This document shows, piece by piece, positions 25,669 through 33,349 of a DNA stretch of 64,000 nt (the stretch's first letter is position 1; each line of letters begins with the position of its first letter). The DNA lies in NCBI RefSeq assembly GCF_003932715.1, contig NZ_CP020700.1, positions 3,804,501 through 3,868,500 on the forward strand, given 5' to 3'. The notes beneath the pieces are model-generated. The model was not told where the DNA came from, did not search any database, and saw only the letters and a program-made list of their open reading frames with translations. The position numbers and the translations under genes are program-made. Source of the DNA: Streptomyces tsukubensis. Its GTDB lineage: Bacteria > Actinomycetota > Actinomycetes > Streptomycetales > Streptomycetaceae.

Positions 25669-25977
25669 TCACCACCACAGGTGGGTGAAGTTCACGTTCA
25701 CGTTGTCCTGGTCGATCGCGGTGAAAGCAGAGCCGTTGACGCTGGCGATATTGCTCTGGTTCGACGCACCGGCCCCGCTGGCAACCTGCTGACTGGTCGT
25801 CGAATTGCCCAAGTTGTCGCCGCCGACACCACTGCCGACGATCGACGCCACCGTCGCGTTCGATCCGTTGTCCCCGAACGCGCCGTTGTCGGCCGAGGCA
25901 ACGCCCGTGAACAGGGCGGCCGTCAGGGGCAGTGCGGCGACAGCGGCGAGAACGCGGGCCGTACGGATGCTTGCCAT
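25669..25977 (-). CDS. Small secreted Asn/Gly/Ser-rich protein
   Basis: 102-residue exported protein with a Sec signal (MASIRTARVLAAVAALPLTAALF..ASA, cleavage near residue 29) and a ~73-residue mature part without Cys. The mature part is rich in Asn, Gly, Ser, Gln and Val (SQQVASGAGASNQSNIASVNGS) and ends in Trp-Trp. It is not a chaplin (no chaplin domain or Cys) and not a rodlin that I recognise. The Gln/Asn spacing is faintly reminiscent of curlin-type repeats. Strong GGAGGAGA leader before ATG 25977. Function unknown; a structural surface role is a guess. Confidence 0.75.
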   Translation of the reverse strand: MASIRTARVLAAVAALPLTAALFTGVASADNGAFGDNGSNATVASIVGSGVGGDNLGNSTTSQQVASGAGASNQSNIASVNGSAFTAIDQDNVNVNFTHLWW

Positions 25978-26290
25978 GTCTTCTCCTCCGAAAAACTGCT
26001 TACGGCTTGCTTCCGGGCGATTGGCCGACCGCTCCGGAGTAATGACGACGTCGCGCCCTCAGAGTTGCCCACCGAATCCCCTGCGAACCACCCAAGACGG
26101 AGCGATTCCCACTCAAGCGTGAGGACAAGCAGATAAACCCCTTTCACGCCCGCAGAACGGGAGACCGGCCGGACCCGGTACCGGCCACCGAAGCCGGACC
26201 CCGGACACCCCAAGGGGGGAATCGTTACGGCACCTCCCGCACGCCGTCCCCCCTCTACCGATCTTCGAACACAAGTACGAAACTGGCTCC
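25978..26290. other. Divergent intergenic region
   Basis: Separates the secreted-protein gene (minus) from the primase-polymerase gene (plus). It must hold both promoters, but I see no consensus pair or long palindrome. Confidence 0.5.
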
Positions 26291-27220
26291 ATGGCCGTGC
26301 CCGATCGACAGACTTTCACCCTGGCTCTCGCCCATGCCCTGTCCGCCGCGGAGCGCGGGTTCCCCGTGATCCCGCTGTCCCCGACCAAGCTCCCCGCCCT
26401 GCCCTCGCCCCACCGGCAGCACGGCGGAGCCGCCGGACCGGAGGCAGCCGCCCGCTGCCGCGGCGCCTGCGGCCTCCCCGGACACGGGGTTCACGACGCC
26501 ACCACCGACCCCGCGGCCGTCCGGGCCCTGTTCGCGGCCGCCCCCTGGGCGACGGGCTACGGCATCGCCTGCGGCCGGGCACCGCACCGGCTGATCGGGG
26601 TCGATCTCGATGTCTCCACCCCTGCGACCACGGACGACGGCCCGTTCCCGACGCCACCGGCCTCGTTCTCGGCGCTCCAGGATCTGGCGCTGCGGCACCT
26701 CTTCACCATCCCGGACACGGTCACCGTGATCACCCCGAGCGGCGGCCGCCACCTCTGGCTGACCGGCCCGCCCGATGTCACCGTCCCGAACTCCGCGAGC
26801 CGGCTCGCGCCGGGAATCGACGTCCGGGGATACGGGGGCTATCTCGTCGGACCGGGTTCGGTCACCGCGCGGGGGACGTACCGCCTGGCCTCCGGTACGG
26901 CAGGAAACACGCCCGCGCCCTGCCCGCGCGCCCTTCTGCTACTGATCGCGCCACCCACGCGCCCCCACCACCCCGCCGTCACCCGCGCACGCCCCTCCCA
27001 GAACCACCAGGGGCAGGGCTTGGTGCACTTCGTTCTCGCCGCCCACGAAGGCCAGCGCAACACCAGGCTGTTCTGGGCCGCCTGCCGTGCCTACGAGAAC
27101 GGAATCGGGGACACGCTGGCCGACGCCCTCACCCGGGCCGCCGTCCGGGCCGGTCTCCCCGAGCGCGAGGCCCGCGCCACGATCGCCTCGGCCCGCCGGC
27201 TGACCTCGGACCGCCACTGA
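26291..27220 (+). CDS. Bifunctional DNA primase/polymerase (PrimPol domain)
   Basis: 309-residue protein with an N-terminal Prim-Pol (AEP) domain. Motif I is GVDLD (two catalytic Asp), motif II SGGRHLWL (S-G-G-x-H) and motif III region GIDVRGYGGYLVGPGS, all intact. A Cys pair in RCRGACGLPGH near residue 55 may bind metal. The C-terminal ~80 residues are helical, with no helicase domain, so it is shorter than phage/plasmid primase-helicases. Role may be in mobile-DNA replication or repair; it lies 0.7 kb outside the left att site. No RBS is obvious before the ATG at 26291. Confidence 0.83.
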   Translation: MAVPDRQTFTLALAHALSAAERGFPVIPLSPTKLPALPSPHRQHGGAAGPEAAARCRGACGLPGHGVHDATTDPAAVRALFAAAPWATGYGIACGRAPHRLIGVDLDVSTPATTDDGPFPTPPASFSALQDLALRHLFTIPDTVTVITPSGGRHLWLTGPPDVTVPNSASRLAPGIDVRGYGGYLVGPGSVTARGTYRLASGTAGNTPAPCPRALLLLIAPPTRPHHPAVTRARPSQNHQGQGLVHFVLAAHEGQRNTRLFWAACRAYENGIGDTLADALTRAAVRAGLPEREARATIASARRLTSDRH

Positions 27221-27256
27221 CCACCCCAGGCCTAAGCAACCGCCCGACCGCGCGAA

Positions 27257-27284
27257 AAGGGGTGCCCCGCACAGGACACCCCTT
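27257..27284. terminator. Terminator between convergent genes
   Basis: AAGGGGTG / CACCCCTT stem with a 12-base loop. Read on the minus strand it is followed by a TTTT run, so it serves the secreted-protein gene; it may also stop the primase transcript. Confidence 0.75.
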
Positions 27285-27311
27285 CCACACGCACCCCGGC
27301 GCCGCCGGAAA

Positions 27312-27590
27312 CTACTTCTTCTTGCCGAAGAGCCCGCCCTCGAACTTGGCCCAGTCGTACATCTGGTGCACGGCCTGCCCGAAGATCGGGATGCTGATGT
27401 GCTCGAAGACGTCCTCCAGCAGGTCGATGTCACCGGTGTTGTAGATCAGCGGCCCATTGATGTTGATCAGCCCGCCCGCCAGGGGGGCCGCCTTCTGCTC
27501 CTGGGCCTGAGCCGTACCGCTCGACAGGGTGAGGGCGACACCGGCCGCCACAGTCGCAACAAAAGCCGCACAACGGACACGACGCTTCAT
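27312..27590 (-). CDS. Small secreted protein
   Basis: 92-residue exported protein with signal MKRRVRCAAFVATVAAGVALTL ending at an AQA-like site near residue 30. The mature domain is ~60 residues without Cys (LININGPLIYNTGDIDLLEDVFEHISIPIFGQAVHQMYD) and ends in Lys-Lys-Lys. ATG 27590 is chosen because GGAG stands five bases upstream; a GTG two codons earlier is possible. No family recognised. Confidence 0.7.
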   Translation of the reverse strand: MKRRVRCAAFVATVAAGVALTLSSGTAQAQEQKAAPLAGGLININGPLIYNTGDIDLLEDVFEHISIPIFGQAVHQMYDWAKFEGGLFGKKK

Positions 27591-27878
27591 GAGCACTCCG
27601 ATCCAGAGGGTGTTGTTCCACTGAAATCAGCCCAGGCCCAACTCCTTTATGAACAAGGGGAGTTGAGAAGGAATCGCCTGTGGGGGGCTGAGGTGAACGT
27701 CAGCCTGCCACCAGGTCAAGGGCAAGTAAAGTACCTGGAAAGGTTGATGTGATCATGACCGAATCTCAACGTCCTGTCCGAATCCCGCCGCCCAGGAAAG
27801 GGCAGGTGGGACAGAGGTCCACAGACGGGACGGCACAACGCCAGGACGGCGCGACGGCGCGACGGCAGAGCGCACGAA

Positions 27879-27913
27879 AGAGGGCGGGCTCCCCTCGGGG
27901 AAACCCGCCCTCT
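27879..27913 (-). terminator. Terminator left of att copy 1
   Basis: AGAGGGCGGG / CCCGCCCTCT stem with an inner CCCC-TC-GGGG hairpin and TTT beyond it on the minus strand. In the ancestral chromosome this would have terminated tRNA-Ser(TGA), whose 3' part remains at 27938. Confidence 0.75.
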
Positions 27914-27936
27914 GCACCAACCGGTGCCGTCAACGT

Positions 27937-27991
27937 GCGGTGGGTGTGGGATTTGAACCCACGGTGACTCGCGCCACGACGGTTTTCAAGA
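27937..27991 (-). repeat. att copy 1 (3' part of tRNA-Ser(TGA))
   Basis: 55 bp identical to the 3' end of the intact tRNA-Ser(TGA) at 43045-43129, from the anticodon loop to the discriminator. Identity with that copy extends leftward to 27930 (62 bp in all). The sequence diverges right after the anticodon loop, so no functional tRNA is encoded here. It marks the left chromosome/element boundary. Confidence 0.9.
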
Positions 27992-28091
27992 GGGTTCTAC
28001 CGAAGCCACTTCGACTACCCCTGAACTGCCCGTTTCCCCACGGATACGGCCCTTCGCCCCTCCAGCGGTCCACACCTGGTCCACTGGGTGT

Positions 28092-28331
28092 TCAGAAGCG
28101 GGAGTCAGGCGCCTGCCCTAGATCAACGTCTGGGCGATCCAATGCACCTGCGCCTGGGCGAGCCTGAAGCTCGCTTGAACGTGGAGGGGGGTCTCCACGC
28201 CACGCACGTCGTGCAGCATGCCACGAGTCGAAGACTCCAGGCAGTTGATCGAGCAAGCCCTTGGCGGCAAACAGTGCCACGCTCGCCACGCCCGACCCAC
28301 CTAGAACCCAGAGCGTGAAGGTTACATCCAC
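28092..28331 (-). CDS. Small membrane protein in the accessory island
   Basis: 79 residues. One N-terminal hydrophobic helix (VDVTFTLWVLGGSGVASVALFAA) is followed by an amphipathic, Arg/Pro-rich tail. The GTG at 28331 has a good AGGAG box four bases away, which makes the frame credible. Function unknown. It is the first gene inside the left att site. Confidence 0.5.
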   Translation of the reverse strand: MDVTFTLWVLGGSGVASVALFAAKGLLDQLPGVFDSWHAARRAWRGDPPPRSSELQARPGAGALDRPDVDLGQAPDSRF

Positions 28332-28443
28332 TGGTCTCCTACCCCTTTCAGCCTCTGACGGCAACCCCGTCGAGGAACTCGTCCCCCAGGAAAGCCGTGT
28401 GCGGCAACTGTCCACCAGCACCTCGGACGTTTCTGCCGAACCC

Positions 28444-28472
28444 CGGACAGTCGGCTCGCCGCGCCCTAGTCT
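28444..28472 (+). promoter_or_regulatory. Promoter candidate for the HTH/helical gene
   Basis: CGGACA (28444-28449), 17 bp, TAGTCT (28467-28472). Downstream, TGGACA/TGGCC/TGGAC motifs recur every 10 bp (28485-28519) around the palindrome CCACTAGTGG, an arrangement suited to autoregulation by the HTH protein. Confidence 0.5.
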
Positions 28473-28556
28473 GAGACGAACCAGCTGGACACTCGTGGCC
28501 ACTAGTGGACAGCCCTGGACGGGCGGTAAGGCCCTTGCACGGAACGGAGTTGAGCG

Positions 28557-29675
28557 ATGGGCGATGACTCTCTGGCAATGCAAATGGCGCGCTTGCGCAT
28601 TCGAGCCGGCAACCCCTCACTGCGGGAACTGGAGAAGCTCACCGAGCGCCAAGGGCGACGCATGAGCCGCGCATCAATTCAAGATAAATTCTCGGGAAAT
28701 AGTCAACTGAAAATGGTCCACGTTCTAGCTCTAGTTCAGGCGTGCGCCGACCATGCGCGCTCAATTGGCGCCCCACTTTCACCCGCAGATTCCAATTTGG
28801 AAGCATGGAGAGAAAAGGCAACCCAATCTTCGACACCCAGAATTCGACAGGCCCCCAAATCGGAGAATACCTCCAACAATAGAGAGGCTCTCAATCCTCC
28901 CGAACTGCACTCCTTGATCACCCCCCTCATCAACGCTGGGATGGAAGATATCGCACGCATCGCAACTGAGGGCGAAAATCACCCCATTGAGACGTGGCTA
29001 CCGGCCGTACTCACAGCACTAGATTATGCACACATGGACACCCAAGGTTTTGTAAATCTGGCCGTCCACCAACCACCTCAACAGACAGTCGAGATCCTCA
29101 CGTCAGTATCCGAATCAGAGGCAGAGGATGCCGCAAATCTTTACTTTGAATCCTGCCTACTCGCTAAGCCGCCGGCAGAAGTACCAAAATTTCTAGTAGC
29201 CCTCCGCCGTCACGACCAAGACGCGAGCCACTGGTACGCCAACGAATTTATCGACGCACTAGCAGGCAAAGGCGAGTGGCCAGGAGTCTTCAGAATGGAC
29301 ATGGCCAATGTCCTCCGAGCGCTCCGCTCGGCCACTCTGAAGAATGACGCGGACAAGCTTGCAGTAGGCATCGGACTGCACTCTCGGCCGAGAATCGCAC
29401 TGACAACCGCCGGATCATTCCCTGAAGATTTCCTGGGGGATCGCGAACTCATACTGAGTGCGGCTGCTCAAGGCGGACCAAATCGGCTACTGAGCTTCAT
29501 TAAATATCTACGAAAGGAAGCGACTGCCGGAATCGACCCAAATAGAACTTTGACACATCTGCTGGATTCAGTACCCCAGAACAAGCGGGGAGACTTCTAT
29601 CAAGTTCTCCACGATGCAGGAATGGATCACGAGGCAAAAGTACTGCTGGCGCTGGAAACCGAGAATCCATTCTAG
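28557..29675 (+). CDS. HTH-domain protein with C-terminal helical repeats, AT-rich, unknown function
   Basis: 372 residues. The N-terminal ~70 residues match the HTH-like domain found at the front of many Streptomyces NTPase/TPR regulators (L-R-E-L-E-K-L-T ... S-R-A-S-I-Q-D-K-F then a long helix). Residues ~110-372 are helical without catalytic motifs (ASHWYANEFIDALAGKGEWPGVFRM is typical), resembling TPR/HEAT-like repeats. Codon third positions use A and T far more than any neighbour, a strong sign of transfer. GGAG lies upstream of ATG 28557. No enzymatic domain, so it may sense or bind a partner. Function not known to me. Confidence 0.7.
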   Translation: MGDDSLAMQMARLRIRAGNPSLRELEKLTERQGRRMSRASIQDKFSGNSQLKMVHVLALVQACADHARSIGAPLSPADSNLEAWREKATQSSTPRIRQAPKSENTSNNREALNPPELHSLITPLINAGMEDIARIATEGENHPIETWLPAVLTALDYAHMDTQGFVNLAVHQPPQQTVEILTSVSESEAEDAANLYFESCLLAKPPAEVPKFLVALRRHDQDASHWYANEFIDALAGKGEWPGVFRMDMANVLRALRSATLKNDADKLAVGIGLHSRPRIALTTAGSFPEDFLGDRELILSAAAQGGPNRLLSFIKYLRKEATAGIDPNRTLTHLLDSVPQNKRGDFYQVLHDAGMDHEAKVLLALETENPF

Positions 29676-29800
29676 TTTCCCATTGCATACGATTCAGGGC
29701 CACCCTCGCTTCCGCAATTGTTTCACTCATGACGCCAGACTGACCTCCTCATCCGGAGATGACGCACGCGGCCTCCCCTGCCGTCGTAGCCTTGTTCCCC

Positions 29801-30370
29801 ATGGAGCTGACCCACTGGGCGTACGCGCTCTCCGAATCCATGCTCTCCGAGCCGCTTCCGCGCCGCTGGGCGCACTCTCTCGGGGTGGCCGAGCGGGCCC
29901 GGTCGCTTGCCCTGGTTCTCGGTGAGGACGCCGCGCTGCTGGAGTCCGCCGCGGTGCTGCATGACATCGGGTACGCGCCGTCGATCGCGACCACGGGCTT
30001 CCATCCGCTCGACGGTGCCCGTTTCCTCCGGCACAAGGAGGAGGCCGACGAACGGGTCGTGAGCCTCGTCGCCCATCACTCGTGCGCCGTCCTGGAGGCC
30101 GAGGAGCGGGGTCTCCGTGCCGACCTGGAAGCGGAGTTCGCCCAAGAGCGGCTGGACCTCCGGGACGCCCTGATCTTCTGCGACATGACGACCACCCCGG
30201 ACGGCCGCCGTACGACTCCAGCCGCCCGCCTGGAGGAGATCATCAGCCGGTACAGGCCGGACACTATCGTCGGCCGGTTCATACAGCGGGCCGCGCCGGA
30301 GATCCACGCCGCTGCCGCGCGGATCGAACGCCGCCTGGCCGAGGCAGCGGACGGCCATCAGCCGATGTAG
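29801..30370 (+). CDS. HD-domain phosphohydrolase-like protein
   Basis: 189 residues. HD-superfamily core: H (WAHSLGVAERA), HD pair in VLHDIGYAP, later H (GFHPLDGARFLR), HH (VAHHSCA) and a distal Asp (LIFCDMTT), a full set of metal ligands. Substrate unknown; similar small HD proteins act on nucleotides or act as regulators. ATG 29801 is chosen by homologue-like start (MELTHWAYALSESML); a clear RBS is lacking. The 3' end overlaps the convergent NUDIX gene by 13 bp. Confidence 0.8.
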   Translation: MELTHWAYALSESMLSEPLPRRWAHSLGVAERARSLALVLGEDAALLESAAVLHDIGYAPSIATTGFHPLDGARFLRHKEEADERVVSLVAHHSCAVLEAEERGLRADLEAEFAQERLDLRDALIFCDMTTTPDGRRTTPAARLEEIISRYRPDTIVGRFIQRAAPEIHAAAARIERRLAEAADGHQPM

Positions 30371-30831
30371 GGCTCCCGGCGCGACGCGTCCAGCCCGTGC
30401 CGGATGCGCAGCAGCATCGACGGGTGGATGTCGAGCCCGTCCAACTCCGCGGGGTCGATCCACCGGACCTCCTTGGACTCGCTGCTGGTGCGCAACGTCC
30501 CTCCCACCGGGTGGGCGCGGAAGCAGATGGAGAACTGCTGCCTGACCTCGCCGTCGTCGTACGCGAGCACATGGTCAGGGTCGGTGTACAGACCGACGAT
30601 GCCGTCGACCTCAACCCGGATCCCCGTCTCCTCCTCCACCTCCCGCACCGCCGTCTCACCGATGCGTTCACCGATGTCGTGACCGCCTCCGGGCAGGGCC
30701 CACAGGTCGTTGTCGGTCCGGTGAATGATCAGAAGCCGCCCGTCGTCGTCCTGGACGACGGCCGTCACCGAAGGGACCACGGAATTCGCCACCGGGGCCT
30801 CGGGATCACGGAAGTAGTCGATCCGGCTCAT
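30358..30831 (-). CDS. NUDIX hydrolase
   Basis: 157 residues with a complete Nudix box (GGGHDIGERIGETAVREVEEETGI; G-x5-E-x7-R-E-V-x-E-E pattern). Hydrolyses a nucleoside diphosphate linked to some moiety; substrate not predictable. ATG 30831 overlaps the stop of the upstream XRE gene (ATGA), so the two are co-translated. It converges with, and slightly overlaps, the HD gene. Confidence 0.87.
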   Translation of the reverse strand: MSRIDYFRDPEAPVANSVVPSVTAVVQDDDGRLLIIHRTDNDLWALPGGGHDIGERIGETAVREVEEETGIRVEVDGIVGLYTDPDHVLAYDDGEVRQQFSICFRAHPVGGTLRTSSESKEVRWIDPAELDGLDIHPSMLLRIRHGLDASRREPYIG

Positions 30832-31592
30832 GCCTGAAGTCCTCCCAGGTCAGTGGGCGACGAGATCGGCCGGGCCGACTCCCACACCCGCTCGATGCTC
30901 TCGGCGTACGAGTCGAACATCCCGCCTCCGGGCACACGCTGAAGGTGCAGCACCGGGGCCATGAAGGCGCCTACGCCGTACAGATGGCCATTGGCGAGCA
31001 TTTCGTCATCGGCCCGGTAGATCGAGTTGTACAGCGTCGTCCCGTGGAGTCTGAACTCCACGCCGGGCAGGCCGAAGAACGGCGCGTAGTTGATCAGGGC
31101 GTTCTGAATCTTGCCTGCCAGGGCGGGGCCGATGCCCTCGTCCGCACCCCGTACCGCGACCGCGTCACTGGCCGGGTCGCCCATGAGGAAGCGGATGGGT
31201 ACTCCACCGGCGGACTTCTCCTTGACCACCCGGTGGAAGGCCGCGTCCTCGGTCAGCCAGAACCCGGAGTAGACCAGTACGTCTATCCGCTCCTTCGCCT
31301 GCATCATGAGATCCACGAATGCGGAAACGGGCAGGTCGGACCGCCGCTCGTAGAACGCGACCAGCTCAGGACTGACGACGGGGGCAGGCCGCGCCTGCCG
31401 GAGTGCCGGCCAGAGCACATGGATGCTCTCCCCCAGGGCATCCGCCGCCACCGTTGCGGCGGTTCGGCGCGGCGTCCGGTCGAGGTTGACCCAACGCTCC
31501 ACCGACTTGGGGTCGATGCCGACGACGTTCGCGAGCATCGTGTACGTCCAGCCTCGCGCCGCCAAAGCGGCCCGCAGTCTCTCGTTCGGCAC
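30828..31592 (-). CDS. XRE-type HTH protein with C-terminal PLD-like domain
   Basis: 254 residues. HTH at about residues 3-60 (LRAALAARGWTYTMLANVVGIDPKSVERWV). The C-terminal ~170 residues (MMQAKERIDVLVYSGFWLTED; VPIRFLMGDP; FRLHGTTLYNSIYRADDEMLANGHLYG) look like a degenerate phospholipase-D-like fold with an H-x4-Y-N pattern in place of HKD. Common in Streptomyces next to NUDIX genes; role unknown. GTG 31592 is chosen because GGGGAG stands five bases away. A palindrome upstream suggests autoregulation. Confidence 0.75.
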   Translation of the reverse strand: MPNERLRAALAARGWTYTMLANVVGIDPKSVERWVNLDRTPRRTAATVAADALGESIHVLWPALRQARPAPVVSPELVAFYERRSDLPVSAFVDLMMQAKERIDVLVYSGFWLTEDAAFHRVVKEKSAGGVPIRFLMGDPASDAVAVRGADEGIGPALAGKIQNALINYAPFFGLPGVEFRLHGTTLYNSIYRADDEMLANGHLYGVGAFMAPVLHLQRVPGGGMFDSYAESIERVWESARPISSPTDLGGLQA

Positions 31593-31624
31593 GACTTCTC
31601 CCCTTTGGTTCCGGGACGCCTCTA

Positions 31625-31653
31625 GGGACGTTCTACCGGATGCGGAACGTCCC
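31625..31653 (-). promoter_or_regulatory. Operator candidate upstream of XRE gene
   Basis: Perfect nine-bp arms GGGACGTTC / GAACGTCCC, 33 bp before the GTG. The rest of the gap 31593-31894 shows no gene. Confidence 0.5.
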
Positions 31654-31894
31654 CAAGGTGGGTTTGAAGGAGGTTCCACCGTCCTGGGGTCAGGAGCCAG
31701 GATCACCGAACCCGGCAGCTACTTACCTCCGGGCCTGGCCCTTTCCCCTTGAGGAGCCCCATCGTGCCGCTGCGCTCCGTCCGCATACTCCCCTCCCCGG
31801 ACCGTCGTCCCGCGCCCCTGGCCCCTCTGGCTTTCCAGCCGCGCGACGGCCAGGTGCCCGATCCGCACTCCCGTGCGCTGCCGAAGTGGTCCGA

Positions 31895-32083
31895 ATGAAG
31901 CGCCCCGGCGATGTCCCCGTACCCGACGCCGATGTCCGGCCGCGGATGACGATCAGGGTCTCCCGGGACTCGGGACGGACCTGGGGGCCGGTCACGATCG
32001 TACGGAGCAGCCGCACCGAGGATCTTCCGCTGGAGCCGCTGCGGTTTCCGCCGTGCCGGTGCCCCCGATGCCGTGCGGCGTAG
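31895..32083 (+). CDS. Short peptide with C-terminal CxCPxC motif
   Basis: 62 residues. It has the segment MTIRVSRDSGRTWGPVTIV and ends FPPCRCPRCRAA. Similar tiny genes with a Pro-Pro-Cys-x-Cys-Pro end are frequent in Streptomyces mobile islands upstream of methyltransferase or XRE/DUF397 genes. It lies 51 bp upstream of the PCMT-like gene on the same strand. It could bind zinc or serve as a peptide substrate; neither is shown. No strong RBS. Confidence 0.5.
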   Translation: MKRPGDVPVPDADVRPRMTIRVSRDSGRTWGPVTIVRSSRTEDLPLEPLRFPPCRCPRCRAA

Positions 32084-32134
32084 CTCCAACCGCGGCCAGG
32101 AGCCCGATGTTCCACGATCACACAGGAGAGGCTG

Positions 32135-33349
32135 ATGAGCGCGCACTACGGGGTGCCTCGGCGGAGGGGACGGGCGGCGTCCGTCGTTCACGGCCGGTGG
32201 GCCGATCTGGGGCAGTCCCTGTTTGCGCGGGGTGACCTGGCCTCCGACTGGGTCCCCGCCTTCGCCGCAGTGCCCCGGTCGGCGTTCCTGCCCGACGACA
32301 TCTGGCCGTACGACCCCGTCCGCGGCGATCACGTCCACGTCTCGCGCCTCGACGACCCCGCCCGGTGGCAGGCGTACGCCGACACCGACGTCCCCGTCGT
32401 CACACAGTGGGACGAGAACAGCGACACCCACACCCCCCTGACCGAGCCGACCAGCTCGTCGACCATGCCCAGCATCACCCTCTCCATGCTCCGCGACCTG
32501 GACGTCGAAGCCGGTTCGCGGGTGTTGGAGATCGGTACGGGCACCGGCTGGTCGGCCGGCCTGCTGGCCCACCGGCTCGGCCGGTGCAATGTGGTCAGTG
32601 TGGAGGTGGACGCCGCCGTCGCCGCCCGGGCGCGGGCCCGTCTCGGGCGGATGGGGCTTCCAGTCCCGGTCATCGGGACCGACGGCCTGGTCGGCCATCC
32701 GGCCGGGGCTCCGTACGACCGGATCATTGCCACCTGCGGGGTGCGCGAGATTCCGTACGCCTGGATCCGGCAGTCCTGCGGCGGCGGGCTGATCCTCGCC
32801 CCCTGGGGCACCCACTACACGCCCATGGACGTGAACGTCCTGCTCACCGTGGACCGCGACGCCCGATACGCCTCCGGCCGCTTCCTCGGACCCCTGGAGT
32901 TCACCAAACTCCGGGCCCACCGGCTGGCACCGCCCAAGCACCACAACTACCTCGCCCGGCATCCCTTCAACAAAGCGTCGGCGTCCCTGACCGCGACCAC
33001 CGCCGCCGAGCTGGGCCCCGGGCGCTTCGACGCCGCACGCTTCGCAGTCGGGGTCCGGGTCCCCGACTGCGTCCACGCGGCCGGGACCGAACGCGACGGC
33101 GTACAACCCGTCTGGTTCTACAGCCTCACCGACCACTCCTGGGCCGCCGTGACGTTCCGCGGCCCCACCGGCCTCGCAACCGTCCGCCAAGCCGGACCCC
33201 GACGACTGTGGACCGAGGTCGAGGAGGCACTGCACTGGTGGCACGCCCACGGCTGCCCCGGCTTCGAACGCTTCGGACTCACAGCCACCGCAGATGGAGA
33301 GACCGTCTGGCTCGACGATCCGGCCACACCGTGCCGGTCCCCGGCGTAG
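32135..33349 (+). CDS. PCMT-like SAM-dependent methyltransferase
   Basis: 404 residues. The N-terminal half resembles protein-L-isoaspartate O-methyltransferase: FAAVPRSAFLPDDIWPY, SAM motif I VLEIGTGTGWSAGLLAHRLG, motif II VVSVEVD and post-II YDRIIATCGV. The C-terminal ~190 residues (FTKLRAHRLAPP... EVEEALHWWHAHGCPGFERFGLT) form an extension found in Streptomyces orphan PCMT homologues, some of which methylate side-chain Asp in RiPPs. Repair versus peptide modification cannot be decided here. GTG 32135 or nearby start; AGGAGAGGCT leader. Confidence 0.82.
   Translation: MSAHYGVPRRRGRAASVVHGRWADLGQSLFARGDLASDWVPAFAAVPRSAFLPDDIWPYDPVRGDHVHVSRLDDPARWQAYADTDVPVVTQWDENSDTHTPLTEPTSSSTMPSITLSMLRDLDVEAGSRVLEIGTGTGWSAGLLAHRLGRCNVVSVEVDAAVAARARARLGRMGLPVPVIGTDGLVGHPAGAPYDRIIATCGVREIPYAWIRQSCGGGLILAPWGTHYTPMDVNVLLTVDRDARYASGRFLGPLEFTKLRAHRLAPPKHHNYLARHPFNKASASLTATTAAELGPGRFDAARFAVGVRVPDCVHAAGTERDGVQPVWFYSLTDHSWAAVTFRGPTGLATVRQAGPRRLWTEVEEALHWWHAHGCPGFERFGLTATADGETVWLDDPATPCRSPA

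Noticed and set aside
27940..28167. Short frames starting MGVGFEPTVTRATTVFK at 27940, and the same peptide near 34000 and 43047
   Set aside because: Translations of the repeated tRNA-Ser(TGA) 3' sequence, not proteins.
28348..28620. Minus-strand frame overlapping the promoter of the HTH/helical gene
   Set aside because: No RBS, no family resemblance, and it overlaps the promoter and start of a better-supported gene.
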